DNA of 64,000 bases from Ceratopteris richardii (taxonomy: Eukaryota; Streptophyta; Polypodiopsida; Polypodiales; Pteridaceae), in assembly GCA_020310875.1 (NCBI GenBank), contig CM035416.1, positions 79,741,278 through 79,805,277 on the forward strand, given 5' to 3'. The position numbers and the translations under genes were made by a program. The stretch's first letter is position 1; every line of letters starts with the position of its first letter. Below the pieces are notes generated by a model. It made no database searches, was not told the DNA's origin, and saw only the letters and a program-made list of their open reading frames with translations. Positions 38,353 to 47,767 of this stretch are shown one piece after another.

Positions 38353-38767
38353 CTGTAAGAAAAGAACATGATTAGTTGGAAAGTTTAAAAAGATAAGAGC
38401 TATATGCCCTATTTAAGAGCTACTCTTTCAAAAATTAATCACTTTTTCCAAACAAATGCAGGCAGCAACCTTTGCAGCAAAGTCAGCAGGAATCACAATA
38501 TATGGCAATGAAATTTGCAAAACTATGAGCTCACTCGGCTACATGACTATGTGAAAAGATTTCTTGTTTCAGTAGAAGTTGCAATGCGCAAGAAAATACT
38601 TAAATACAACCAACCTGATTTTGCATTGTCTTTTCGAGTTGAGTGAAAATAGTGCATAGTTAATTTTTCCAATCAATAAGGATCACTTACATGCAGAATG
38701 AAAATTTTAACAATTGTAAGGCATCAAAAATAAAATTATTGAAAAAGACAAATAGTGGGTAACGCAC

Positions 38768-38821
38768 CGAATTAGCTGGCCAGCCTTTAGAATGATCATG
38801 AGGAGTTGTGGGTGTTGACAT
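38768..38821 (-). CDS. REN1: REN1-like exon 1 (start codon)
   Basis: From the ATG at 38821 the frame reads MSTPTTPHDHSKGWPANS and stops at a GTGCGT donor in phase 0. Exon 2 starts in phase 0, so the join reads PANSIFKSGS. Known family members have a short, low-complexity N-terminus followed by N-T/S-V/I-F-K-S-G, which fits. The start is inferred from position and phase; a longer leader with another ATG cannot be excluded. Confidence 0.72.
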
Positions 38822-39642
38822 GTTTGTCCAAATCAGTTTAAGAATTTGCGGCAGGCCAAGAATGCTCGTCTCTTTGAAATATAGCTGGCATCGTAACCAA
38901 TTTTATAATCATCGCAAACATCAAATCGAGCTGTGAGGCTTTGCAAGCAACGTATATTGCACTTGACGGGTCCATTGTAGGCAGCACCTTAAAGCTGATC
39001 GATCTGTTGTAATTCCAAACCCAGACATAATCCAAAGTGTTTAACTTTGCAGAAAAATCATCTTCCTGCTATTAGAAGTCCATATTGATATCCGTCCTGT
39101 TCAGGTACAGGAATCGATTCCGCCGCTATCTCGTATAAAATCATGACACGTTTCCTGAAATTAAGGTCAACCATCATATTGAACCAGTGAGTAAGAGAGA
39201 ATCGCACATCAGAAGTCAGTAATTAAACTACAAAATTTTAAAACAAAAAGAAAGATTGAAAGGAATCTAACATTTTGATGACAAAACACAATTGTAGAGG
39301 AGATTGAATAAGAAAAACAGTGGAACTCATCAACGCGGACAAGAAAGAGGAAAAGAACTTAAGGCTAGGGAGGCCCGAAGCGCAGAAGCTGCAGAGTTTC
39401 CATGAAGATTACAATGCAAGGTTTATAGGGAACCGACTCACGACAACAGTTTCCGCTCGTGTAGCAGAAGTGAATGGAGACCCAAGTTGCTACTAAACGG
39501 CTAATGTTCGATACCAAAAGAGATAAGGGTACTGCAATCATGATTATAGAAAGAGGCACACCGCTAAGTGTGCATTTCGCTCTTGTTTTCCCGTTATTAA
39601 ATAGCTGTGCAAGGCAATGCTTGTGTATATGGCCGTCCTAAA

Positions 39643-39678
<36 letters not shown>

Positions 39679-40036
39679 GAGCACACGCACAGGCACCATT
39701 TCAATGAGTTTCAATACACTTGCTAAATTACATAATTGCGATTCTGAATGGCTGCAATCTTTCATTTGAATATGCTCATCTGTAATGGGCTGAGTATACT
39801 CTTGTTTTTGTGTTGAGCTTTCTATCAATTCTGTTGGTTGGCCTGCGATCGAAACTTCTTCTCAAGTGCCGAGCCACATTCAAATTTTTTACTGCGTCTC
39901 CTGTCTTCAGACTACTACCGTATCAAAGCTTCCGACAAAATGCCAAGTCCCGTTCATGTTGTTCGTCCCGTTTCCTGCTCTCATGCTTCAGGGTACATTC
40001 TTTTGGACCAGAATAATAGAGAAACTTGGAGGAAAT

Positions 40037-40087
<51 letters not shown>

Positions 40088-41548
40088 ACGTCCAATGCCG
40101 CATTCGTAATACTAGCCTTCTCCTGCCAAATGAAAGCACCGAACCGTCGAGCTAGATGGAAAGATCGCTGGCTATGGCCAGCGAAACAAGCCACAATCGT
40201 TTCTACCTTTTGAAGTTTGATCGGAACGAAAGAGACGGAAGCACGGGATGTAAGGACGGATCTGCCGAAAAGTGCAGACAGACCGTTTAAATTGCTCATA
40301 TAGAGAGTCTATGCCGTCAGTATCATCTCTCTAGGCAGCTGGGCCACAGAAGAAGTTTACCAATTACAAGTTACAAAGTTCAACTCAGAGTCACGAGTCA
40401 CGAATCACGACGCTAAGGGATCTAAGGAATTAGAAAACTTTATTAGCCAAACCCTACAGTGAATTGATTTGTTCTCTCTCTGCCTCAGATAGCTGGCGCT
40501 ATCTAACTCGTGGAAATGCTTCTGCACTTCTCGTGCATTATAAGGAACATTATCAGCACATGGATCCATTACGTCGCTGCCGCGGGCCCTATTTAAATGA
40601 TTCGAAATATAATTTCGAATTATTTCGAATTATTTGGTCGCTCAGTCGCTGGCCTTCTTAGATTGCACACTACGCCCCCTCGGGCAGACGACCTGGAGGC
40701 TGGACTAATCCACAGACTATGTTATGTTTATGTTATCATCGAAGATCGATTACATGTTTCACCTACCACACTACTCCACACGCTCGATGAGATTTCACTT
40801 TTTAGTGCAGTGTGCGGCGGCTCTATTCTCTAGAGGCGCTCAAACGTGCTCTCCTCATCGTCATTTTGGAAACAGCCGTGCACATATTTAGATCTGCTTG
40901 GCACGTGCGCAATGCAAATCCACGTCATTGCAGCACGATGTGTATTTCTAGCCGCATTATGCCACGTCACGAGACATATTGGTCGATACAAATCTACGTG
41001 TTTAATGTCACTGGCCAGCTAGTATGCCGAGTCAGCGAACGCTGTTGCTTGCATCCTTGTGTTTGTACGGCAATATTAGCCAGGTGTCCTCTCTTTTGAT
41101 ACATTAGAGATCTGAAGCCACGTCATGAGATTCAGTCCACACGTGTGAATGCTCCTTGTTAATTTTTATATTGTTTATTTCTGAACTCGCTCTAGCCTTC
41201 GCGCCACACTGTAGTCTGTACAGCGTCTGGGGAGAGCGAAAAGGTTATCTTTAGGGAGAGGGCCATCCGGCGAACCCCATCTCTGGTTTTTCTGCTTGCA
41301 GGTTCTCTCTCTCGGAAACGCCCAAAACTAAAAGACATGAAGCTCCACAAGAAAGATTCATTGCGGTAAAAGGAAAAACACGACCTGCAAAAGTTCTTCA
41401 GCTAAATGGCCCACCATTCTCGCTTTACAGCAGTCAGGACTCAGGAGTCAGGTCATGTATGTTGTACCCATCTTGTTTTCTCTCCCAGTTCTTATTGTCC
41501 AAGTTGTAGTAAGTTCTATTTTGTCTTCGTTTGTGTGTAATTTTTTTT
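38822..41548 (-). promoter_or_regulatory. Presumed REN1-like upstream region (5' leader and promoter)
   Basis: This is the 2.7 kb between the exon 1 ATG and the tail of LINE-B, with no recognisable transposable element. It holds a (GA)n tract at 39649-39674 and a (CT)n tract at 40041-40085, which reads GA on the gene's strand; GA/CT tracts are common in plant promoters and leaders. An AT-rich segment with TATTTAAATG and ATTTCGAATT repeats lies near 40590-40630. The transcription start cannot be placed, and leader introns are possible. Confidence 0.5.
40902..41147. promoter_or_regulatory. Cluster of six ACGT-core sites (G-box/C-box type)
   Basis: Within 250 bp there are CACGTG (40902), CCACGTCAT (40920), CCACGTCAC (40962), CTACGTGTT (40994), CCACGTCAT (41118) and CACACGTGTG (41138). 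ACGT cores bind plant bZIP and bHLH factors. The cluster lies 2.1-2.3 kb upstream of the REN1-like ATG. Function is inference. Confidence 0.45.
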
Positions 41549-41634
41549 TTTTGAGAAAACAGGAAGTATAAAATTGATGCTAGAAAAAAATTTACAACAT
41601 CTGAGGACCACTACTCAAGAATGAGAGGGAGGTC

Positions 41635-42720
41635 TCACTTGAGGTAGTAGTCAGCATAATCATCAAGGAATGTGATCATGTCACTCCTAGGTTTTGAATA
41701 CATGGGGAGGAGTTTGGCTTTCCAAACATTATATCGGTTATTTTTCATAACCATAAAGGGGCTCAAATGATCCTTATGAGGGTCTTTACAAGAAGTGATG
41801 AAACTAAGGACTTTCTTTAACCCTAGAAGACAGGAGTAAAAGTAATCTTTACAATTCTTACTAAAAATGGCACTATTCCTATTTTTCTGTATATACCACA
41901 AGAAGTGGTTCCTTAAAATCTGCCACAGAAGGATGTCCATGCCACAGGATTCTCCTATCAAAATGTCTTTACAACTGGGAATTTTGAACCCCTGTATCTG
42001 ACAGAAGGACCAGATTACCAACCAGAATCTGACAGCAGATTTACATTTGATAAATAAATGCTCCAAATCCTCTTCTTTCCCACAGAGCTTACAGAAACCA
42101 GCATCAATTTTATACTTCCTAGCATGAAAGCCAGTCCAGACACCTTTGTGAAGAATGAGCCAGTTAAGAGTGGACTGTTTGTTGGAGAGAGGGAAGGCCC
42201 AAGCACACTGAAACCTGTACTTCCATTGAAGATGGGACCATTGAAGATCCCATTTTTTGTTGAGTTTCCCAGAGATCTCCTTTATGCTTCTGCCACTTCT
42301 CTTGTAAGAGCTTATCATATCCTCAGCCAAGACTTGTAGAGTGATATCTTTTTTCCAAAGATTGGTCTCCAACATTTCAATCAGCTGCTCTTTCTTGTCC
42401 AGGAGAATCTGTTTACAATGCACAGACAAACCATCAGTATCAAGGATATAATTGTTGGCTACAACATCACCTTCAGTCATCAGGTCCTTCCAATGAGCAA
42501 ATCCTTTTTTCCTGCATTTGTTCCACCTAATAGGGAGGGTCTGAAAGGAGGATCTAACAGACCAACCCAGCCACATGGAATCCTGCTCAATGAAAGAAGA
42601 GTTATTAGCAAACCAAATAGGTAGAGTATAGTTGGATTTAACTACCATCCAGGCCTTCCAAAAGTTACATATAAGTTGGCTACCCTTAGGGATAAAATCA
42701 ACAGGGGAAGTGATCACGTC
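41635..42720 (-). CDS. LINE-B ORF2, 3' part: connection and zf-RVT domain
   Basis: The 3' piece, cut off by the Gypsy insertion, is open in the frame that joins to WDNCSLWDV of the 5' piece. The first ATG in it (42717) is internal, not a true start. It carries W-rich text and the zinc-binding domain FCKLCGKEEDLEHLFIKC (C-X2-C, then H and C), and ends at 41635. Together the two parts would make an ORF2 of about 1284 codons, usual for plant L1 elements. Confidence 0.9.
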   Translation of the reverse strand, partial: DVITSPVDFIPKGSQLICNFWKAWMVVKSNYTLPIWFANNSSFIEQDSMWLGWSVRSSFQTLPIRWNKCRKKGFAHWKDLMTEGDVVANNYILDTDGLSVHCKQILLDKKEQLIEMLETNLWKKDITLQVLAEDMISSYKRSGRSIKEISGKLNKKWDLQWSHLQWKYRFQCAWAFPLSNKQSTLNWLILHKGVWTGFHARKYKIDAGFCKLCGKEEDLEHLFIKCKSAVRFWLVIWSFCQIQGFKIPSCKDILIGESCGMDILLWQILRNHFLWYIQKNRNSAIFSKNCKDYFYSCLLGLKKVLSFITSCKDPHKDHLSPFMVMKNNRYNVWKAKLLPMYSKPRSDMITFLDDYADYYLK

Positions 42721-43299
42721 TGTAGCTCAGTGATGAGTAGCACCTCCTTTAATGTCAATCCGGGAAAACATGAGGATGGTATGAAGACCACGAGCAAGTG
42801 GGAGCACAAGTGCGTGAGTGAGAAGCACACAAGTATGCACACACATACACACACACGCGCACACACAGTAAGAACAAAGAGAGTAAGACAATGGAATCTC
42901 TTCTATTGCAAGAAAGTTCTCATACAAGCTCAAACTACAAGAAGCCAACCCAAAAATGAGCTCTCTAGCTCTATTTATAGTTCTTGACTAGCTTTGGCCC
43001 TGTTCAGACCTAGTGTCCGGCCTAGTTAAAAATTAGGTTCCGGGGCTTATTTGAGGGCCCAAACAAGATCTAAAAATTATGAAAATTGGCAGGCAACTAC
43101 ATCTAATGCTCCCCAAGCTCGAGGACTCCTCGGCTTGTACAAAATGGAGCTACAAAAAGGTGAAAAGATATTTACACGGGTTTGTAGTGATGAGAATCTC
43201 TTTAGAATGATGTTGGGGTTTTTGGAAAAAATGAAGGGTAGCCTCAGTGCTAGATCTGCATATGTGTCCATACTTGCTTCTTCCCGCATCCTGTCAACA
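42721..43299 (-). repeat. Giant Gypsy 3' LTR (579 bp)
   Basis: The same sequence as 58908-59486, with the polypurine tract on one side and the target duplication ACGTC plus LINE-B ORF2 on the other. Confidence 0.96.
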
Positions 43300-43313
43300 C
43301 TCTCCCCCCCCTA
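43300..43313 (-). other. Polypurine tract of the giant Gypsy element
   Basis: AGGGGGGGAGAG on the minus strand abuts the 3' LTR. The TAG stop of the 1408-codon ORF (43311-43313) lies at its start. Confidence 0.88.
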
Positions 43314-46300
43314 GGGTCTGTCGCCTCTGACAGACCTCTTTTCCGCTGTTTGATCAATGTATTTTTGCAGGAGATCCGTTGCCACTTCGTGTTCCTTGAT
43401 TTTTAAACCTCTGATTAGATCTCGTTGCAAGGCCTCCCAATCCACTGTACCAGGCATGTCAGGTTGTGGCATAGTGTAGAGCTCAGAGTGCATCGTTTGC
43501 TCACATGCAAAGAGATGGAGTAGATGCGTAGGCCGTGGCGCAAATACCTCTGAATGTGCTTCCCAAAACCCCGTGGTGAACATGTCGTCAAATGTTTGCT
43601 TATAGCAGGCAGGGAGATATCTTATGCGTGCATGCCATGCGTAAGCCACTCGTATGCTCGGGGTTGTGCTCATATCATATAGCAGGTCGTAGTTACCATT
43701 AATAAACCCTGGAATAGGAGGTTGAATATGGCATACATTGCGAAAAGTTTTGAGTACGACCTGCATCATGTCGAGGATCTTGAGCATCATCTGGGCAGCG
43801 ACATCTGGCATCGGGTGGAGGCGTGGTATCCAATGTCTGATGGTTGCAATCATGTATGACACTGTAGGAGTACCGGTTGGGGGGGCGATAGCGGGGTAAT
43901 TGAGCCATTCTTTACAGTTGGCGTTATTCTGAACCTTGATGGCAAAGGCTTTCCATGATCTGCGTCTTTGCACTGGCCCAAAACACGGATTGTACTTCAA
44001 ATGCATGGGGGCATGATCCCATGTGCGAAGCATTTCTGGATAAGTTTCTAGTAACTTTTGCCTCCACGTTGGTTGGAATATTGCCCCCTTTCGTGCCGCT
44101 TCTGGTATGTCTTCTGGTTCGAACTGTGTGGCAAACGTTGGGCATTTGTTGGTGACTCGTTTGATTTCGGCATTGTAGTCAGCCAACAATACAAAATAGG
44201 GCTTGTATTGCAGTTCTGAGCTAGTGATCAGGCGTCTAGGAGTGAGGTGCCTGAAGTATTCTGAGTGAAGGATGGTGTCCTCAATGGCCTTCATTGCCAG
44301 CATCTGAGTGGATATCCGCTCCTGATGAGTTTTCCCCATCTCCTCGACTTGTTTCATCCACGCCGATGGGGGTTCCTCATAGGTATCTTGACCTTCTTCT
44401 GTTACGCGTCCACCTGGAAGTGGTTGAGGCTCGTAGTTGTCGTCGAATGCTTCCTCCACTGGGATGGTCACTGCTTCTTCTTCTGACGGTGGCTCTGGGG
44501 GGGAAGGGGGTCGTTCGTACTGCATCAACTTCAGCTTCAATTCTGCGATCTGCTGCTGTAACTCCAGCACGTCATTGGGCGTTGAATGTTCAGGTTCGGT
44601 CGAAGTAGCAGCGTCTGTCATTTCTTTATGTTCTTGTTGGTGTGGTGTAGACTCTTGGGGTCTTTGTACATCCTTTAGCTGGTCGGCAAGCTGATCGTGT
44701 GCTTCTAATAGACTGGCATACGTTTCCAATATTTGTTGTATGCTCTCTGAGGGGACCGCTTGAAATTTGACCGGGTCTATGGGAGCCCCCGGGTTGTTCT
44801 CCATGGCAGCCTCGAGGTTCTCTTGGTTTTGTTGTTGAAGCCGCCTATTCTCTTCTTGCGCTGCCGCCAGATGTCGTCGTAGCAAAGCCATGTTTCGTTG
44901 AAGCCGTGCATTGCGGCCCATTTGATCGCGCAGCTGTTCCTCCATGGCTTTGCTCTCTTTCATATGCTCCGCTTTGAGTTGCGCATTTACCTGTTCGAGG
45001 GCAGAGATCTTGCGTTGTGACTCCGTATGAATGAACTCCAAAGCATTGACACGCTCTTGGAGTGTTGCTGAGAGGGTGCAAAGCCCTTTGTTATTTTCCT
45101 CCAATAATGTATATTCTTGCTTAAGCTGAGTGGCAGCTTCAAGCATTGTGTCGAGTGCAAGACTAAATGAGGTGGAAGATGCAGGGGGTTGGGAAGTGAG
45201 AATGGGACAAGTGGATGTCGTGCCTACCGTGTGTGGAAGTGGTGCTGTGAGTGTAATAACCTGTGATGGTGTTGTGATGACAGTGGTGGTGGGTGATCCA
45301 GCGGATGGTGAGACGTCCATGGGATCGGACATGAGTGAGTGTGATTCGTGAAATGTGAACACCGGGACGGTGGGTGGTGTGATAGTGGTGGCCGTGAATG
45401 TGGGGGAGTGAATTTGGGGATGGGACTTTTTCTTATGTTCCTCGACCTGTTGAAGAATATTTACAAGGTAGGTCCAGAAGGGGGGTTGGGTGGTTAGTGG
45501 GGTGCTCGAGGCAGTTACAAGGGACGGGGTAGGTAGAGTTTGGGGGGAAGGAAATGGAGGGGTGGAGGGTAAGGGGAAGGGAAGAGTCTGACTAGTGACA
45601 GATGGTTGTCCAAAGGCATGGGGGAAGAAAGGGTGACCTAATTGAGGTTCAAAAGTCTGAGTGGCAGAAATGGATGAGGGTGAAGGAAGGAGAGTAGAAA
45701 CGGGGGTGTGTACAATGGTCTCACTATAGGAGGAGAATGGTTGTGTAGAGAAACAAGTGGAGAGAGGCTCTGATGGTTGGATAGGAGATGATGGGGGAGA
45801 TGGGGCATGCGTAACTTCTTCCGGTTCATCATTATGCCTTGGGCTAATCATGTGCACATCTTCTGACGTGGATGCAGCTAACGCGGTAGATACTTCCATT
45901 TGGATCATCTTTCCTTGTCGCGGCCGTGTATCGATTCTTCTTTGATCATAAGCAGGGTTCTCTTGACAGACCATGGTTCTCAATGCTTCACTGATGCCAC
46001 AGGTGTCCGCCAATAGATTCAGTGATTCTACAAACTGTGGGTCGATATGCTCTGATTGTAACATCTGGTTAACTAGGGCCCTATTTGCTTCTTCTGACAT
46101 TTTATGGCGGCTTTGTACCTGCTTGATTGTCTGGTATAATCGTTTGAGTTGTGCCGTATATGCAGGGGCTTCGTCTTCACTCTCTTCTGGGTTATCCCTT
46201 GGTGCCTGCTCCTGAGCTTGTATGTTTGGACTTGGAGGAGGTTGTGTCACTCCTAGCTCCTGTACACTGCTTGTCTCACCTCGTGCATGTTCCCTTTGGG

Positions 46301-47537
46301 TAGAGGTCCCCGGATTGACATTGTCAGGGCAATCTTCACTGTCTGATAGATGAGCCGTCTGCAGAAATGTTTCAAAATCAAAATTTGGATCTTCGGTAAA
46401 ATTGGCCATCGCTGCAAATTCTGCATCGGTAGGTAGCGGAGGGGCAGAGGGGATGGGCTGTACCACCTCTCGTGGTTGAGACTCCTGGAGATGAATTGTG
46501 ATTGGTGCCACCGGGGCTTCCTCTCTAGTGGAGACTTCGGTAGTGGTTGCTGGAGGGATCAGGACTTGTGAAAGGGATCCACGCATTCTTTTTGCAGGCT
46601 GACTCCCTGACCTTCGCCCTTTAAACAACTCTAGATGTGCATACTTTAGGGCTCGAGCAACTGGCACATCATACGCCAGACATCTGTAGATGATTCTAGT
46701 CAACGCACAGCAACCATGTAGGGTGGGCTTCCTCACCCCTCGCTTGCCTGCCTCATATACCTGATCTAAGATCCATACTGGCAACTTAATGGGCAAGCTG
46801 CCGGTCTCTGCTAAGTACAGTCCGTACCATATCTTCTTGTGAGGCTGAGTGAAACGGTCTTGAGCTGGAAATGCGAAGTGCTGGAGGCACATCCGCAGGG
46901 GTATGGCGATGTTGGGGGTGAGGGCGCACATGTCTTTGAGCTTCTTGACTCTATTGCTTTTCATTGATTCTGGTATCAGGGGGTCGCGATCTGAAGGCAC
47001 ATGAGTGCCATACATTTGAAGGGCTTCCCTGATTAATGTTACATTTAGTTCAAACTTCCTCATCTCCTCCAAGTTAGATAAGGGGGGCACCCAGAATGTG
47101 CCTGAATGATCTTTATCCCCGGTAGGTTTCATCGTAGCAATCAAGTAGTAACACCTGAGGAAGTCAGGTTTTGGTAGAGCTGCACTGAAGTAAGTTTGCA
47201 GTCCTGCCTTTCGCCAGATCTCTTGAAGGGGAGCTGCATTTTGTAAGGCCTCAAATTCTCTTGAAAAGAATTGGAAGGTCCACCAAACCCCTCCACACTC
47301 CATCTTGGACTCCCAGATGTGGTCCGCGTCTCCCAAATCCCCTGGCATTTCATTGAACCAGTGGGAGTGCCCTTTTACTCTTTCGGTTAGTCCACTGGGT
47401 GGATCTGGAATAGGGATTCTTCGCACATTCAAGAATTCTTCAGGTCTAGCCGTTGGTGGAGCTTCCACTGGCATGTCATCCCAGTTGATGGGGGCACCAG
47501 ATCCTGCTTGAGAGCTTGTGCCTGCCGCGGTTGCCAT
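43311..47537 (-). CDS. Accessory ORF of the giant Gypsy element, 1408 codons
   Basis: A sense ORF 230 bp after gag-pol, ending at the polypurine tract. Residues 1-310 look globular (FNEMPGDLGDADHIWESKME, then GLQTYFSAALPKPDFLRCYY and TLHGCCALTRIIYRCLAYD). Residues 320-840 are P/S/T-rich and disordered. About 845-1010 is a coiled coil rich in Glu/Gln/Arg, and 1130-1400 is a second globular region. No signal peptide or membrane segment is seen, so an envelope role is unlikely. It is in the position of the Athila env-like ORF, but in sense and without env features. Expression would need a spliced or subgenomic RNA, or reinitiation. I do not recognise the family. The long open frame in a young element argues for selection. 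Confidence 0.85.
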   Translation of the reverse strand: MATAAGTSSQAGSGAPINWDDMPVEAPPTARPEEFLNVRRIPIPDPPSGLTERVKGHSHWFNEMPGDLGDADHIWESKMECGGVWWTFQFFSREFEALQNAAPLQEIWRKAGLQTYFSAALPKPDFLRCYYLIATMKPTGDKDHSGTFWVPPLSNLEEMRKFELNVTLIREALQMYGTHVPSDRDPLIPESMKSNRVKKLKDMCALTPNIAIPLRMCLQHFAFPAQDRFTQPHKKIWYGLYLAETGSLPIKLPVWILDQVYEAGKRGVRKPTLHGCCALTRIIYRCLAYDVPVARALKYAHLELFKGRRSGSQPAKRMRGSLSQVLIPPATTTEVSTREEAPVAPITIHLQESQPREVVQPIPSAPPLPTDAEFAAMANFTEDPNFDFETFLQTAHLSDSEDCPDNVNPGTSTQREHARGETSSVQELGVTQPPPSPNIQAQEQAPRDNPEESEDEAPAYTAQLKRLYQTIKQVQSRHKMSEEANRALVNQMLQSEHIDPQFVESLNLLADTCGISEALRTMVCQENPAYDQRRIDTRPRQGKMIQMEVSTALAASTSEDVHMISPRHNDEPEEVTHAPSPPSSPIQPSEPLSTCFSTQPFSSYSETIVHTPVSTLLPSPSSISATQTFEPQLGHPFFPHAFGQPSVTSQTLPFPLPSTPPFPSPQTLPTPSLVTASSTPLTTQPPFWTYLVNILQQVEEHKKKSHPQIHSPTFTATTITPPTVPVFTFHESHSLMSDPMDVSPSAGSPTTTVITTPSQVITLTAPLPHTVGTTSTCPILTSQPPASSTSFSLALDTMLEAATQLKQEYTLLEENNKGLCTLSATLQERVNALEFIHTESQRKISALEQVNAQLKAEHMKESKAMEEQLRDQMGRNARLQRNMALLRRHLAAAQEENRRLQQQNQENLEAAMENNPGAPIDPVKFQAVPSESIQQILETYASLLEAHDQLADQLKDVQRPQESTPHQQEHKEMTDAATSTEPEHSTPNDVLELQQQIAELKLKLMQYERPPSPPEPPSEEEAVTIPVEEAFDDNYEPQPLPGGRVTEEGQDTYEEPPSAWMKQVEEMGKTHQERISTQMLAMKAIEDTILHSEYFRHLTPRRLITSSELQYKPYFVLLADYNAEIKRVTNKCPTFATQFEPEDIPEAARKGAIFQPTWRQKLLETYPEMLRTWDHAPMHLKYNPCFGPVQRRRSWKAFAIKVQNNANCKEWLNYPAIAPPTGTPTVSYMIATIRHWIPRLHPMPDVAAQMMLKILDMMQVVLKTFRNVCHIQPPIPGFINGNYDLLYDMSTTPSIRVAYAWHARIRYLPACYKQTFDDMFTTGFWEAHSEVFAPRPTHLLHLFACEQTMHSELYTMPQPDMPGTVDWEALQRDLIRGLKIKEHEVATDLLQKYIDQTAEKRSVRGDRP

Positions 47538-47767
47538 GAGAATGGGTTGCTTATCTGCTGGAAGACGAAAGGCACATTAGTGTTGCATAGGAAACAAGAT
47601 GTAATGGTGTTCCCTTCACAATACTAACATGACAATCCAGGAGGTCAGTAGTTAGTGGTGAGGTGCTTATGATATGTGTGAGTGGTGATTAAAGGTCAGT
47701 GTCATCCTAGATGCGTACTTTGGTTATGCAATGGACTCGAAATGCTTCTGTGTTAGTGTAGACGGAT

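Noticed and set aside
40284-41099. Possible separate plus-strand gene between REN1-like exon 1 and LINE-B
   Set aside because: TATTTAAATG near 40590 could be a TATA box, but downstream frames are short and without recognisable domains.
43311-47537. Envelope-like protein
   Set aside because: Position fits, but no signal peptide, membrane span or cleavage-site pattern is visible.
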